Shown one piece after another: positions 19,581 to 30,954 of a DNA stretch of 64,000 nucleotides; the stretch's first letter is position 1, and every line of letters starts with the position of its first letter. Origin of the DNA: Petaurus breviceps papuanus (taxonomy: Eukaryota > Chordata > Mammalia > Diprotodontia > Petauridae); NCBI GenBank assembly GCA_028583685.1, contig JAMXIF010000032.1, forward strand, positions 2,624,135 to 2,688,134. The letters run 5' to 3'. Both the position numbers and the translations under genes were made by a program. The notes beneath the pieces were generated by a model. It had not been told where the DNA came from. It made no database searches and saw nothing but the letters and a program-made list of their open reading frames with translations.

Positions 19581-22129
19581 CTATGTGAGCATCTCTTCAC
19601 CTAAGGCATTTTTTTTTTCCTATTTAGGAAAGCAAATGCCTTTCTTAAAGGAAAGTGCTCTGCTTTTGTCTATCAGGAAACATATTCACTTGAGTTTTCA
19701 GTAGTTACTGGAGTACAGTCTGAGCCCTGGTCTCATGTTATTTCAGACTAAGATGATTAGAAATAATATACTTTGACTCAGCCCCAAGTATGTCTTTAGT
19801 GTCCTTTGAGAATGTCTTAGAGTGCTTTTCCCCAGATACAAAGTAGTTAACAGTATTATCACCCATAAAAGTTTAATGTTAATTAACAGCCCCATTGAAG
19901 ACAGGAGTTGTAGTGTGTTCAAAGCACATTTCAGATTTATATTACCTAGCTAAGCTTTGGTGTTTGTATTCTGAGAATGAGAAAGGAAGAAATCCCACTC
20001 TGCATACAGAAAAAGCATAGTGGTGAGGGAGATAGTGCTCAGAATGTATTAAGTAGTCAGTCACCATGTAGTAGAGACCAGGTAGGCCTTGAAGATGCTA
20101 AGTAGTATTCTCAAATGAGGTAGGCAATATTATGTATGTATTTTACAACAGTGATCATGTAATTAGCTAATTTAACGTTACAGACAGGGGTGGGATCTCA
20201 TTGTCGAAACAGCAGTTCACTACAAAAGTATTTCTGAGCAATTTGAAAAGCTTTATGAAATCATATGTCAATATAGGGAAATTGAATTATTACACTGGAC
20301 AAAATATAACACTAAGTAATGAAGCTGCTGACAGATATACATAATAAAGTATATTAGGAAGAAATGTGGGTTACAGGTCCATCACCTCTCAGTGGTTTCA
20401 CCTCCTCTTAGGTTGTCTCTTTAAAGTTCTTTTCAACTTGCCCTTAGAGTTCATTAAGAGTGTTGCGCTGAGATTTGACCTTAGATGTAGTTCACCATGT
20501 CTTTGATCTCAATTCCCAAGCCACTTGATTTGCCATTGGGTACATTTCTCCATCTGTCCATTGAGTCATTTTTTTCTCATCTGACTGCTGGGGCATGTAA
20601 TATCATTTGGGCATTGCTCCCTTCTACCACCTTTTGGGCTTCATCTCTTCAGGACCCACAGGCCCTCTTAGCTTCAGTTCTGTGGACTATAATGGATAGA
20701 AACTCTTCTTGAGCTCTTCAGCAGACTGGCAGGTCTTAAATTATAGGCACCACACCCAGCTAACAAAGGCTAGGCAGAATGACTCCTGGCTAAGATTTTC
20801 TGTTCTGTCTCACATAGAGTTAAACATTCCCAAAATCCTCTATAGCTTGGAATGGAAACGCATTTGAACCAGAACAAAGGGTAAACTAAGGCAGCATAGT
20901 CACTGTACTCCAGCCAAATTGCCCACATCAAATGCCTTTATTATGCAAACCTGCTAGTAACTTAATTAAAAAAACAAACAAACAGAAAATCCTTCACTTT
21001 GGTGGTTTACTTTGGCCAGTGGAAAAACTTCCCTATATCCTTCATCATTAAAAGGAAAGGAAAGTATATAATTCAAGCCATGGCATAAGAGCAGATGCAC
21101 CAAGTGAATGCCAAGGGAGTGGAGTGGGCACCCCCCTCTAATACAAGTAGCCAAACAAGGAAAGCTTAGGTTCTCTTCATCATGAATCCAGAGGGCCCAC
21201 CAGTACATGGTAGCATTGTACAAGCTACATGACAAAAAATGAAAGCAGGAATCAAAATATTTACAAAGACTCTGCATAATTAGGATGAGCTTTTGATAGA
21301 TGAAGAGGCTCATAAAATGAACTTCTCAAAACACATTTGATACAGCATCAAATAGTAGTGACAGGTCCATAAATCAGATGAGATCATGGACATCTGATTC
21401 AGAATGTAAAACGCCCTTTCTCCCTTGAAACTCAAGTATAACTGGGCTCTTCTCAGAATACAAAGAACACTGTATGCATTCTCATTATTCCCTTGGAATT
21501 CCAGGGAGGAAACCCTCTCACAATGTAGGTTACACTCCCTTTCCTTGCATTTCATCCTTAGAGTGGCATTCAAAGTGGAACGTTTGTCCTTGTGTGTAGA
21601 GTTTAAATCCTGACGCCAAGGGTATTTCACATCTTAAGGGTGGGGAATGAATCGGATCTTTTCTCTTACTTTCTAACCTTACTTACCTAACACTACTTGT
21701 CTTTTTTCCCCTTTAGTATTTCCTTTTTCAACAGGAGACTCAAGAACTCTATATAGATCTTAGGGTGATTTACAATACAGTTCTAGCAAACCATCTTCTT
21801 TAGAACTCCCTTTTGTTTGAAAACCGCGCTAGGTAGAACCAGGAACAAGGAATGAGTGGCAGTGCCTAACAATTGGAACTGTCCAAAAGTGACACAGGCT
21901 TCCTGGGGAAATAGTAGGGTCCTCTTACTAAAAGTCTTCAGGTAAAATCTCAGCAGTTGTCAGACATGTTACAGGGAGAAGCTTGTTCACATATGGGTCT
22001 CTGACGTTGCTTCTTACTCTGACATTCTGTGATGGCCTTCTCAGTGACGAAATATTTGCTTAACAGCATAGAATGGAATGGAATAGTCATTGACTAATCA
22101 AAGAGAGCCCCCTTAGAGGAGGAGTAGAG
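19581..22129. other. Unresolved DNA, about 2.5 kb
   Basis: The longest stretch where I recognise no repeat family. It includes open frames of 106-115 codons on the minus strand (20966-21630) without family features. A CA-type A-rich run lies at 20964-20982. 'ATAGGCACCACACCCAGC' near 20744 resembles Alu by chance. Parts are likely old transposons decayed beyond reading by eye. Confidence 0.45.
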
Positions 22130-22345
22130 ATAAAAGGGAAAGTGCTTGAATCAGGAAGACATGAGTTAAACTCCTTCCTCAGACAACTACAGGTCTCTCA
22201 ATTTCTCTTAGCTTAAGTTTCTTCATTGAGAAAATACTGATAATAATAGCACCTACCTCACTAGGTTGTTGTGGGGATTATTGAGATGAATATATGCAAA
22301 ATTGCTTTGTAAACCTTAAAGCTATATCTTTCCTAGCTATTGTCA
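22130..22345 (+). mobile_element. MIR-type SINE, marsupial variant
   Basis: 'GGGAAAGTGCTTGAATCAGG', 'GTTTCTTCATTGAGAAAATA', 'CACTAGGTTGTTGTGGGGAT' and 'GCTTTGTAAACCTTAAAG', in order. Confidence 0.8.
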
Positions 22346-22664
22346 TTTGAAATTAGGATGATTTTTACTCATTAATAGTTATTCAAAAAGCATTTGTCCT
22401 AGGACTCAATTCTTGAGTCTCTCCCTTGCATATTATGGAAATATGTAAGAGGTAAATATGTTAACTGTCACTGGATAGTTATGATCTTGCTCAAATAAAA
22501 GGGGCATTTCAGGACTTGGGCATGCCCAATACTCGGCTTGATCCAAGAAGTCTAATAGTAGGTCTGGAGCTTAGAGAACAGGTCACAGAGGTGCAATTTT
22601 TTTAGACATGTTGTTTGTTTGGAAAGTCACAGTTGGGTGGCATTTATTAAGCCACAGAGTGAGG

Positions 22665-22830
22665 CAGGATGGTACAGTGGGGAAAATGCTAATTTGGAGT
22701 TATAGGACCTGGTTTTGAACCCTGGCTCAACACTTCACCACCTGTGTGACCGTCAGCAAGTTAACATTGGATTAGATTATTGTTAAGGAACCCTCCATTT
22801 CCAAGATCCTATGTACCTGGTGCTATGTAG
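22665..22830 (+). mobile_element. MIR-type SINE
   Basis: 'GGCAGGATGGTACAGTGGGG', 'TTATAGGACCTGGTTTTGAA', 'CACCTGTGTGACCGTCAGC' and a decayed 3' end with 'CCATTTCCAAGATCCTATG'. Confidence 0.7.
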
Positions 22831-23139
22831 AAGCTGTATTTTGGAGGATTAGATAGAAGGAAACCTGTTCAATATTTCTCCCTAACCATGTTCCCTAACA
22901 TTAATAATTTGAGGGATTGGTTACAAGGAAACCTCAAAGAAAAAGCACTTAATTGTGTACCATGGACAGACGCTCTGCTAGATGCTAGGAATGTAAAGAC
23001 AAGAATTAAACAGGTCGTGCTCTCTGAATACGTACTTGCATATCTTTGCAGGAAACAATGTGTATACATATAATTAAATACAAAATATGTTCGTAGTAAA
23101 TATATGGTCATCGATTGGTGGCTTTTGGAGGTGGCTTGT
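22831..23139. other. Unresolved DNA
   Basis: No recognised repeat or gene. Confidence 0.4.
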
Positions 23140-23445
23140 TTGTTGTAATGGAAGGTTTTTCACTAGAATGAGGCACTTTATGGAGGTAAGACAAGAAGAT
23201 TGGAAAGGGAGGCACCAGTAGCTGGGGAATCAGGAAAGAAGACATGCGTTCCAGCTACTGGGGACAGTCTATACAAAGGCACAGAATTGAGGGATGGAAT
23301 ATTGTGCTTTTGAGGAATAGTAAGGAGTCTAGTTTGTCCAGAATGTCAAGTTGATGAAGGGAAGTAATATGAAATGAGACTGGAAAGATAAGGCAGAGCC
23401 AAATTATGAGAGGCAGAACAAGGAGGGAGTTGTGTTCCTAAAGAA
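23140..23445 (+). mobile_element. Old LINE-like repeat, L2/L3-type 3' region
   Basis: Matches in order the old mammalian repeat whose body reads roughly 'GGGACAGTCTATACAAAGGC', 'TGAGGAATAGTAAGGAGTC' and 'GACTGGAAAGATAAGGCAGA', ending in a decayed 'AATTATGAGAGG'. The same family is seen near 56280-56530 and 63660-63720. The exact family is uncertain. Confidence 0.55.
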
Positions 23446-24134
23446 AGCCCATTTTGGAAATAGGTCTGTGGTAGTGATTGCCTTTGAAGAAGCAGTGTCA
23501 TTTGCGTTTGTTCATGTTAAGGCACTCCCAAATATCAGAAACAGAAACACAACAACCCATAGTACCTAGACAAAACAAGCAATCCCAATATTTGCAGCAT
23601 TGATGTGGCTTAATAAGAATTTTTTTAAAGACTTGAAAGGAAGAGGTTGTGACTTCACTTGCCCTAAGGAGAAAAGCTCAGTAGTTATAGAATCCATGTA
23701 TAACCTTTCTGAATGACTCCATGATTGATAGCTTTGCAGTCAGAGGAAAATGTTGAAATCAATGATGTTTATATTTGATATCCCCATTCTCTCCCTCCTG
23801 TTTATGGCTCCTATTCTGTGGGCAATGCCATATGCTCCAGACTTTTCTTTCTACCCTTACCCCCAACAAAATTACCAAAACTGTATACACAGAGGCCTTA
23901 TAAGTCCTGTGCAGAGCAAGCAATCTCTCTGGAAATCAACTTAATAGGCTAATTTATGCTGAGGTAGTCACTCAGAAGGCTTGATGTACTGCCCCCACTT
24001 CAGTAGAGGATTTCCTAAGGCATTGTTTCAAGCCAAAGGAAGTAATTTCTATCAGTAGCATGTCAGGTACCTGGGCAGATTAAGTAAAATTTGGGGGCCA
24101 AGAAGGTCTTCCTAACACAAATAAGTAAATATAG
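23446..24134. other. Unresolved DNA
   Basis: No repeat or gene recognised. A 64-codon open frame at 23750-23944 starts with a hydrophobic stretch but has no support. Confidence 0.4.
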
Positions 24135-24545
24135 AAGTTTTACCCAGAAAGGACTTTAGAGATCATTTAAGCCCAACTCTCATTAGATTAAGAAATTTAG
24201 AATTAAATGATAAAGGCAGTGAGGTGGCATAGTGGATAGGTGCTTGGCTGAAGTCAGGAAGACTCCTCTTCCTTGGTTCAGACACTTAATAGCTGTGTGA
24301 CTCTGGGTAAGTCATTAACTCTGTTTGCCTCAGTTTCTTCATTTGTGAAATGAGCTAGAGAAGAAAATGGCAAACTATTCCAGCATCTCTGCCAAGAAAA
24401 TCCCAAATGGATCACGAAGAATTGGACATGACTGAAACAACCCAACAACAGTAAAGTTTAAGTGACCTCACCCAAGGTGACATAGCTAATTAGTGCCAGA
24501 GCCAATTCATCTGCTAAATCCAAGGCCAACGTTCCTTGTGTTGCA
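24135..24545 (+). mobile_element. MIR3-like CORE-SINE split by a SINE
   Basis: The 5' half (about 24135-24211) has 'GACTTTAGAGATCATTTAAG'. The 3' half (about 24456-24545) continues with 'TTTAAGTGACCTCACCCAAG' and 'AGTGCCAGAGCCAATTC'. The two halves join cleanly once the SINE between them is removed. Confidence 0.75.
24212..24455 (+). mobile_element. MAR1-type tRNA-derived SINE
   Basis: Head 'GGCAGTGAGGTGGCATAGTG', middle 'GTGTGACTCTGGGTAAGTC', then the tail specific to this type: 'GGCAAACTATTCCAGCATCT', 'GCCAAGAAAATCCCAAATGG' and 'ACTGAAACAACCCAACAAC'. Inserted into a MIR3-like element. Confidence 0.88.
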
Positions 24546-24693
24546 TCACACTTCCTGTTATCCTATCTCGTAGATGACCACAAGGCCATCTGGCTTAACC
24601 TTGAGCCTTTAGTGACTCAGTGCCACCTTTTCTTCCCATCTCCTCTGGGAAGACCTCTTTTCTGCAGGATTGGAGTGAATTTAGAGGTCATAA

Positions 24694-24750
24694 AGTGTGT
24701 GTGTGTGTGTGTGTGTGTATAATATATATGTATATATATATATATATATG
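24694..24750. repeat. (TG)n(TA)n compound microsatellite
   Basis: About 11 TG units, then TATA steps. The overlapping frames with VCVC and YIYI translations are artefacts. Confidence 0.9.
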
Positions 24751-24929
24751 TCAAATAAGCATGGGAAAAGAAGGCATGCTTCTAGGCACCATAGGCATCT
24801 TCTCTTTGCATACATACCCTTTCCTCATCACTTACTAAACCTTGTGAGCAATGTCAAGTTCACAGCTGACTCATACTTCTAGTACATTTTTTTTTTCCAT
24901 CTTGTGTAGCATTACCAACTATTGACTCC

Positions 24930-24990
24930 TCATAGAATCATTGGATTCTGGAGTTGAAAGGGACAGCAGAAGTCATCTAGTTTTATGTCA
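24930..24990 (+). mobile_element. MIR3-like 5' fragment
   Basis: 'CATAGAATCATTGGATTCTG' and 'AGTTGAAAGGGACAGCAGAA' followed by 'GTCATCTAGT'. Truncated after about 60 bases. Confidence 0.6.
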
Positions 24991-25164
24991 CCCAGGAATG
25001 TCCTCAGACCAACATATTATCATTATATCACCATATAATTATACCAAAACCTTATCTTGCACACAAATCCAACTTCTGTTTCTAACTTGATTGTTTCTGC
25101 TGGTCATTCCCCTAGTCTCTCTGCCACTCAGGTTTATAGTCTCAATCTTGGGTTATTTTGACTT

Positions 25165-25362
25165 TTCAGAGAATGATAGCTTTGGAGCCTTGAAGAGGCC
25201 TTAGAGATTATTACCTGCAACCCACTCATTTTGCAGAGGAGGTAACTGAAACCCAAAGAGGTGAAGGACTTTCTAAGGTCACGCAATAAATAGCAGAGCC
25301 AAGATTCAAATAGAAGTCTTGATTTCGAATCCAAGGTTCTTTCCACAATATGGCCCTATTTT
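25165..25362 (+). mobile_element. MIR3-like CORE-SINE
   Basis: 'CCTTAGAGATTATTACCTGC', 'TTTTGCAGAGGAGGTAACTG', 'AGGTCACGCAATAAATAGC' and 'GGTTCTTTCCACAATATGG'. Nearly full length. Confidence 0.8.
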
Positions 25363-25374
25363 CCTTTGTCACCC

Positions 25375-26165
25375 TTTACAAACCAACCAGTTCTTCACAT
25401 CACTTTCTTCCTTTCCATTTTCACTGCAGCCACTCTATTTTAGGCCCCTGTGACTTCGAGTGAATCATTGCAATAGTTGCTAGATTAATCTTCCTACAAC
25501 AGTATTTCTTCCCCTTTCCAAATAAAATCTCATTTACTTATTTCACAATTCAAGACCTTCTCCATTTTAACCTCAGGCTACCCTATCAGGCTTATCTCAG
25601 GGACCTCACTTTTTTGAACTCTTTGTTCAAATCAAATTCTTTTATTCATTAATCTTTGACCTTTATCTGATGTTTTCCCCCCGCCTCCATGCCTTTGTAT
25701 ATACTGTCCACTCACTTGACTGGCCCTCCTTCTGCCTATTCAAGCCCTGCTTAGACTTCAGGATTCGCTAAAAGCATTTCTTCTTATACTGAACCTTGTC
25801 AGCCCACTCACTGTCTTACTTCTCTAAAATTCCACAGCGCTTTCTATATGAAATACTCATTTGATAATTAATATGCATTCTTCAAAGCCCAGCTTCAGTT
25901 CAGCTCCCCAGGAAGCCTTCCCTGACTACCCCAGCCTGCAACAATCTCTCCCTCCTCTGAATTCCTCTAGCCTTTTTGCCACTGATTTATTGTTTACCCT
26001 ATATTGCCTTATATTGTAGTTGCTTTTTAATGTTTGTGCCTTAACTTCTTAACTAGACTACCAACTCCTTGAGGAAAGGGGAGTGTATTATATATTTCTT
26101 TTGTCTAGCACAGTAATGGACACACAATTGACTCTCAGTGAGTAGTTGCTGAAGTGTATTGACAG
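25375..26165 (+). mobile_element. L2 LINE, long 3' region
   Basis: L2 3' landmarks in order: 'TGCAATAGTTGCTAGATTAA', 'CCTCCATGCCTTTGTATATA', 'CTGGCCCTCCTTCTGCC', 'TTCAAAGCCCAGCTTCAG', 'CAGGAAGCCTTCCCTGACTA', 'CCAACTCCTTGAGGAAAGG' and 'GCACAGTAATGGACACA'. It covers roughly the last 0.8 kb of the element. It is non-coding by now and is the best L2 copy in the window. Confidence 0.82.
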
Positions 26166-27280
26166 TGGTATGGACCTCTTATTCAGACTGTCTATGGTAT
26201 GCTTGGATACACTAGCTCTGAGATGAGTTGAGGTCACTGACTGGTTTGGCTAATCTCTCCATTAAGCCATTATCTTAATTAATTAGAGTTCAGGAGGAAT
26301 GGGGGCAGAATCAAGGCCGTTATGCTAGATAAAGGATGTCTGAGCAAAATCATTTTCTTATCAGTGCTTCTGACCCCCTTTCAAATTATAGACTTTTAGT
26401 TTTGGAGTTCCATATAATAAGTGGAGAGAAGAAAGGCATGATATTTTTTTTGTCAGGCAATTAATATAGTGTTCTCATGACATTTTACTTGAAAACTTGA
26501 CTCAAATTGACATGGACAGAAAGAAGAACCATGAGGCTGAAGGGAACAGTGACAGATAGCCATAACTAGCTATGGAGAAGAATGTTTGGCACCTGTGATT
26601 TAATGTACAGATGCCATTATGATGGGGAGAGCTAAAAGTCTCATTGAGCTTAGGTGGCTAATGAGTCACTAACAGGATGAAATTTAGAAGTGTGTGCTGA
26701 GGAATAAAGTCCTCATTTATAAGTGTGGTAAAATGCCAAACTCAGGATGCTCGCTAGTGACAGACAGAAATGGTCTGTCACTCAGTCCTTACTGGAAGCC
26801 TTTCAGTCTTTGTAGACTAACAGACCAGAAGGGGATATTGCTGGTGCTTAGACTCTGCAACCAGCAAAACAGAATTTCAGTGAAGGATCACTCTTTTCTA
26901 ATGTCTCAAGACACACCGATTCCACAACATCCCAATATGGGACTCAAGTAATACATCTTGTGCATATGTGAGTACTATAGAGAAAAAAACAGAAGAGCAG
27001 TTAAGTACTAAGTAGTAAGAGTAGTAATTTAACAAAGAGTGATTAAAGAGAAATACTTCACTACCTCCCCCCAACCCTTCTTTGCAGACATGGGGTTGAC
27101 TATGGGTGCAGAACATTGTGCAGAATATTAGACTTTTTCATTATGTTAGTCATTATGTTGAGTCATTATGCTGAACTTTTCCCCTCTTGTTATAGATTGG
27201 CCCTCTGGGAGGGGCAGGTGAGAGTATATGAAACAAAAGGTAAGAATAGCAATTAAGACTGGATAAAGACTGAACCTGTG
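26166..27280. other. Unresolved DNA
   Basis: About 1.1 kb with no recognised repeat. Contains TTAATTAATTAG near 26276 and a T-run at 26442-26449. Open frames of 72-85 codons lack family features. Confidence 0.42.
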
Positions 27281-27460
27281 ATTTTATTGGTAGAGGGAAT
27301 TCCTAGATGATGAATCTCCCTTTGCCAATGCAAGTCAGCAACTTCTATATAACCTATAGTTTTATAAATTTGTCTATAGCATTGAGAGATGGACTGAGTG
27401 TCCCAATATGTCAGAGGTAAGACTCTGAACTCAGGTCTTCTTGACTAACATCCCATATTG
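27281..27460 (+). mobile_element. CORE-SINE of a THER1-like family
   Basis: Second of three related copies (see 5395-5600): 'GATTTTATTGGTAGAGGGAA', 'TTTGCCAATGCAAGTCAGCA' and 'CTCAGGTCTTCTTGACTAAC'. More diverged than the copy at 52095. Confidence 0.55.
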
Positions 27461-28044
27461 GTAGTGATATACCAGTGAAATCACAGATCCCATCTCAGTC
27501 TCTATATTAAAAGTATATGTATATATGAAGCTTTTTTTAAGGAGAATGGCTTGAACTTCAAATGACTTGAGGTGGGTGGATTCCCTCTTCCTCCCCATCT
27601 CAAGCCCTAGATTAGAATTTCGTGAGGTAAAAGGGAGTAGAAGGATTAAGTTGGAGGAAGACATTAGGCTGGAGACCAAAGAAAGTTGTCTTTGTCCTAA
27701 ATTCCAAGAGACAGTGGATCATGAAAATAATGATCAGAACATGAATCAAGGACAAAGAAATAGTATTGAAAGTCATCTATGTGAAAATGGTCATTGATGA
27801 CATCCTGGATAGATAAAATACAAAGAAGGCAAAGGTCCAAAAGAAGTCCTGATGAGGCTAGAGGAAAGTTGAAAAGGAAATATAAAAATGAAAAAGGAAG
27901 AAACATTTAGACTATTTGGAAGAAAATTCAGAAGAAAGCAAAAAAGAAAAAAAGGTTTTTAAGTAGGAGTCTACAGTATGGAAAGGGTGAGGCCAAGAAT
28001 GATAGACTTGAATCAAAGTTTCAGAACATTAGAATCTGAAAGGA
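27461..28044. other. Unresolved, partly purine-rich DNA
   Basis: From about 27815 to 27960 the plus strand is strongly A/G-rich. No repeat family or gene recognised. Confidence 0.45.
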
Positions 28045-28225
28045 ATTTAGAAAGCACTGACCTTGAGATTAGAGACCCTGTTTCTCGTACAGGCTCTAGC
28101 ACTAACTTCCTGCATCACATTGTGTAAGACTGTATACAAGGTGTCATCTTATGCCTCTAGGTGTTAGTTTCTTCATTTCAACTACATACCTCTGTCTTCC
28201 AGCTCTAGGAGTCTAAGCTTATTTA
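28045..28225 (+). mobile_element. MIR-type SINE
   Basis: 'TTTAGAAAGCACTGACCTTG', 'GTTAGTTTCTTCATTTCAAC' and 'CTTCCAGCTCTAGGAGTCTA'. Decayed but in the correct order. Confidence 0.65.
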
Positions 28226-28237
28226 CTTCTAACAACA

Positions 28238-28243
28238 TCTATT

Positions 28244-28297
<54 letters not shown>

Positions 28298-28350
28298 ATC
28301 TCTATCTATCTCTGTCTATCTGTCTGTCTGTCTATCTATCTGTCTATCTA
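28238..28350. repeat. (ATCT)n microsatellite
   Basis: A clean run of about 17 ATCT units, followed by TGTC variants. Same unit as the array at 12276-12812. Confidence 0.95.
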
Positions 28351-28352
28351 AC

Positions 28353-28562
28353 AACATAGATTTATAGTTGGAAGGGACTTCTGAAGTCACATAGTCCAAT
28401 TCCCTTTTTACAGATCAGAGCTTAAAGAGACCTTATAAATAACTGAATTACAATGCTTTCATTTTTTACATAAGGAAACTGAGACTCAGAAAAGTTAAGT
28501 AGCTTGCCCACAATGGAGCAGAAACGGAATTCTGTTTCTTCCTAAGTCTTTATTCAGTCCAA
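28353..28562 (+). mobile_element. MIR3-like CORE-SINE with a doubled middle
   Basis: Starts 'CATAGATTTATAGTTGGAAG' and has 'TTTTTACAGATCAGAGCTTA', then a second 'CATAAGGAAACTGAGACTCA' with 'GTAGCTTGCCCACAATGG'. The middle appears twice, either through two copies side by side or an internal duplication. Confidence 0.7.
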
Positions 28563-28646
28563 AAAGAAGGATTAATATTAAGTTCATGAGAAACTTTGGT
28601 AAGGACAGTGCATGAAATACCAGAAATTAGTCTAGACCCTCTAAAG

Positions 28647-28845
28647 CAGGGATGAGGAACTTGCAGCCTTGAGGCCACATGTCACTTTCTAGGTCCTCAG
28701 TTGTGGCTTTTTGACTGACTCCAAATTTTACAGAACAAATACTTTTATTAAGGTGATTTGTTCTATGAAGTTTGGATTCAGTCAAAGGGTCACACTTAAG
28801 GATCTAGAGGCCTTAAACCTTGAGGCCACAGGTTCCCTACCCCTG
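28647..28845 (+). mobile_element. Non-autonomous hAT element (MITE), complete
   Basis: A 199-bp element flanked by a perfect 8-bp target duplication CTCTAAAG (28639-28646 and 28846-28853). Eight bp is the hAT size. The terminal inverted repeats are CAGGGATGAGGAAC at the left end and the reverse complement of CAGGGGTAGGGAAC at the right. The inverted similarity runs on for about 40 bases ('CTTGAGGCCACA' on both sides). It has no coding capacity and would have been moved by a transposase made elsewhere. Related copies: 49746-49947 (both ends) and 5009-5112 (one end). Confidence 0.92.
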
Positions 28846-28853
28846 CTCTAAAG

Positions 28854-29597
28854 GATCCAAACAATGTCAGAATTCCCAAATCCAAGCCAAATGGGGGGAG
28901 GGGGAGGGAGGAACACCGGCAAACTTTAATAACATGAGTATTAGCAAGAGAAAATTCTTCAGTGTTTGCTGGTACTACTTAATTGTGAAAATAGTATTAT
29001 TGAGGTTCATTGCAAATTTAGATGGAATTCTGGTACAGCACTGATAGAGCGACAAAAAGTCCAACATGTGAATCAGCTTAAGAAAACGGAGGTGAGTGTC
29101 CTTTTTGTTACAACTTATATTAGATAGGACCCTGTGACAACTCTTTAATAACAAGACTAAACATGGAAGCAAGTCTTAGAAGAGTGACCGAATGGGAAAA
29201 ATAAGATGCATAAGTCAGCATGGACTAACCTGGTGAAGGTGAGATATTAATAGGACACATACCTTTGAAAGGCATAGACACTAAAGTGGGGGTGGGGAAG
29301 AGGGGATTGTGTATCAACTGTAAGAGGGCACAGTTGAGAAGGATGCTACAGTACCAATGTCAGAGGACAAAGATAGAGACTGTCAATCAAACCATGCTGG
29401 AATTGACCCTTCAAAAAGTCTGCTTTGTGAAGACCATTAAAACCTAAATGAAATCAAACCGGAAAGGGTTGTTTGGAGGAGAGCTTCCTGCAGAGTAGGA
29501 AGGTCATTTCCCCTACCAATTGAGACACCTGGCCTTGGTAATTGGGGGAGACAATGCCTTGACCCATTTGCCACCTAGACTTGCTATGTTGGTAAAG
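28854..29597. other. Unresolved DNA
   Basis: No recognised repeat. A G/A-rich stretch lies at 28893-28913. Several 60-75 codon open frames are unsupported. Confidence 0.42.
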
Positions 29598-29755
29598 CCA
29601 TTTCAGTTTTCTCTGTCTGTTTCCTCATCTCACCACTGGGACCATAATGCAGACCTACTTCAAAAGATGGTTTTATGTATTAACTAATAAGCCGTGACAG
29701 TGAAGGGCTTTGAAGAGACACAGTGCTCCATGAATCCTAAGTATGATTATTCTCC
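29598..29755 (+). mobile_element. MIR-type SINE fragment
   Basis: 'CTGTCTGTTTCCTCATCTCA', 'GGGACCATAATGCAGACC' and 'AGTGCTCCATGAATCCTAAG'. The 5' part is missing. Confidence 0.6.
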
Positions 29756-30039
29756 CCTCTCTTTGTACCCACATTCTAAATGCTAAGTGTGATGTAGAAA
29801 TTCTGGTAGGTTGGGCTGCTTAATAGTTTTGAAATTACACCTACTTGCTTTCATATAGTTGGTGGCTTTCTTTTCTCTCCTGCCTTTGAGAAAGAAACTC
29901 ACTGTTCAGTACTCTAGAAATGTGTTTTATTTTCCATCACAGCAAGCCAGTACCAAATACTTATGTGCTTCAGCTGAGACCACTGGCCAGGCCTCCTGCT
30001 CACCTCCCAATTCCCTAATCTAATCTAACTCTGTGGGGT

Positions 30040-30440
30040 TTGTGGGGGTTCATTTAAGCAGCAGAAGCCGTGCAGTAATTGTTACATGTGCCAGCAGCGA
30101 TTTGTACCATCTGGGTATGGAAAAAAAAAAAAGAGCCTAGTACTACCATGGCGAAAGATCTTTATTCTATTACCAAGGCAATATAATTCAAGAGCGGCTG
30201 CAGAGCAATTGGAAACTGAGGAATGGCCAGCTATGTAGTTATACTGAAATGTCAAAGTCTAATGAAACAGGGGAACTGCACTGCTCTATGATATGAGCCA
30301 AGTTACAAGCAGGTGGCAGTCGTAAATATGTATATAAATAACAATACGGATGAAATGTCACGCTTTCCAGCTGGCTTTGTTAGAGCATTTTAGTAATATT
30401 ATATTTAGGGTAACAATGAAACATAGAACATTTTAAAACA
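30040..30440. other. Candidate conserved non-coding element
   Basis: Repeat-free sequence with about eight CpGs in 400 bases, in a window where CpG is otherwise rare. Motif-like words: GTAATTGTTAC (about 30076), CAATTGG (about 30207), CAGCTGG (about 30369), CTTTGTT (about 30376) and AACAATG (about 30411). The 12-A run at 30120-30132 is the only low-complexity part. No coding frame on either strand. One of the best conservation candidates here, still inferred from texture. Confidence 0.5.
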
Positions 30441-30629
30441 CATGGGCCTACACGAGTGTTTAGGTGGTCTGCATTTCCCAGTGACCTCCAAAAAACCATG
30501 TGATACCTGATTTTCATCTTAGCTTCACTTGCAGGGTCAACTGTAAACATTTGTATGGGGTGAAGTTAATTCATTGGCTTTAGGTGTCGCTCAAGGTAGA
30601 CCTATTTCTGACCCCCAGGGCAAAGCCAG

Positions 30630-30775
30630 AGGCAAATGAGTTCACCTAAGCCTCAGTTTTTTCATCTGTAAAATGGGAAGAATCAGATAACATGTAGTAA
30701 GTACTCCACAACTTCAAAAAAAAAACAAACCCCAAACCCAACACTTTTTAAATGTTACCTGTTATTGTTGTTGAT
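30630..30775 (+). mobile_element. MIR-type SINE 3' half
   Basis: 'CTAAGCCTCAGTTTTTTCAT' with 'CTGTAAAATGGGAAGAATC', ending in an A-rich stretch and 'TTGTTGTTG'. Confidence 0.65.
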
Positions 30776-30954
30776 CACAAGGAAATCACTTTCCTTTTAT
30801 AAGTTTTAACTCATAAAAGTTATCGTTTTACTCTTTCCTACCAGTGGTTAAAACACACACACGTATACCTAGTGATATCTACAACCTGATTTTACCTGTG
30901 GGGCTGAGGCAGCAACAGTTCTGTGTACAGAGTACATAGTACAATCATTTGTGG

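Noticed and set aside
20736-20765. Alu-like words (ATAGGCACCACACCCAGC)
   Set aside because: Only about 18 bases match and the flanks are not Alu. Alu is primate-specific, so this is chance.
20966-21630. 115- and 106-codon minus-strand frames
   Set aside because: Adjacent but in different frames, no motifs, no start context, no recognisable family; consistent with chance in 2.5 kb of unresolved DNA.
28238-28350. CRISPR-like array of short repeats
   Set aside because: Four-base unit without spacers in mammalian DNA: a microsatellite.
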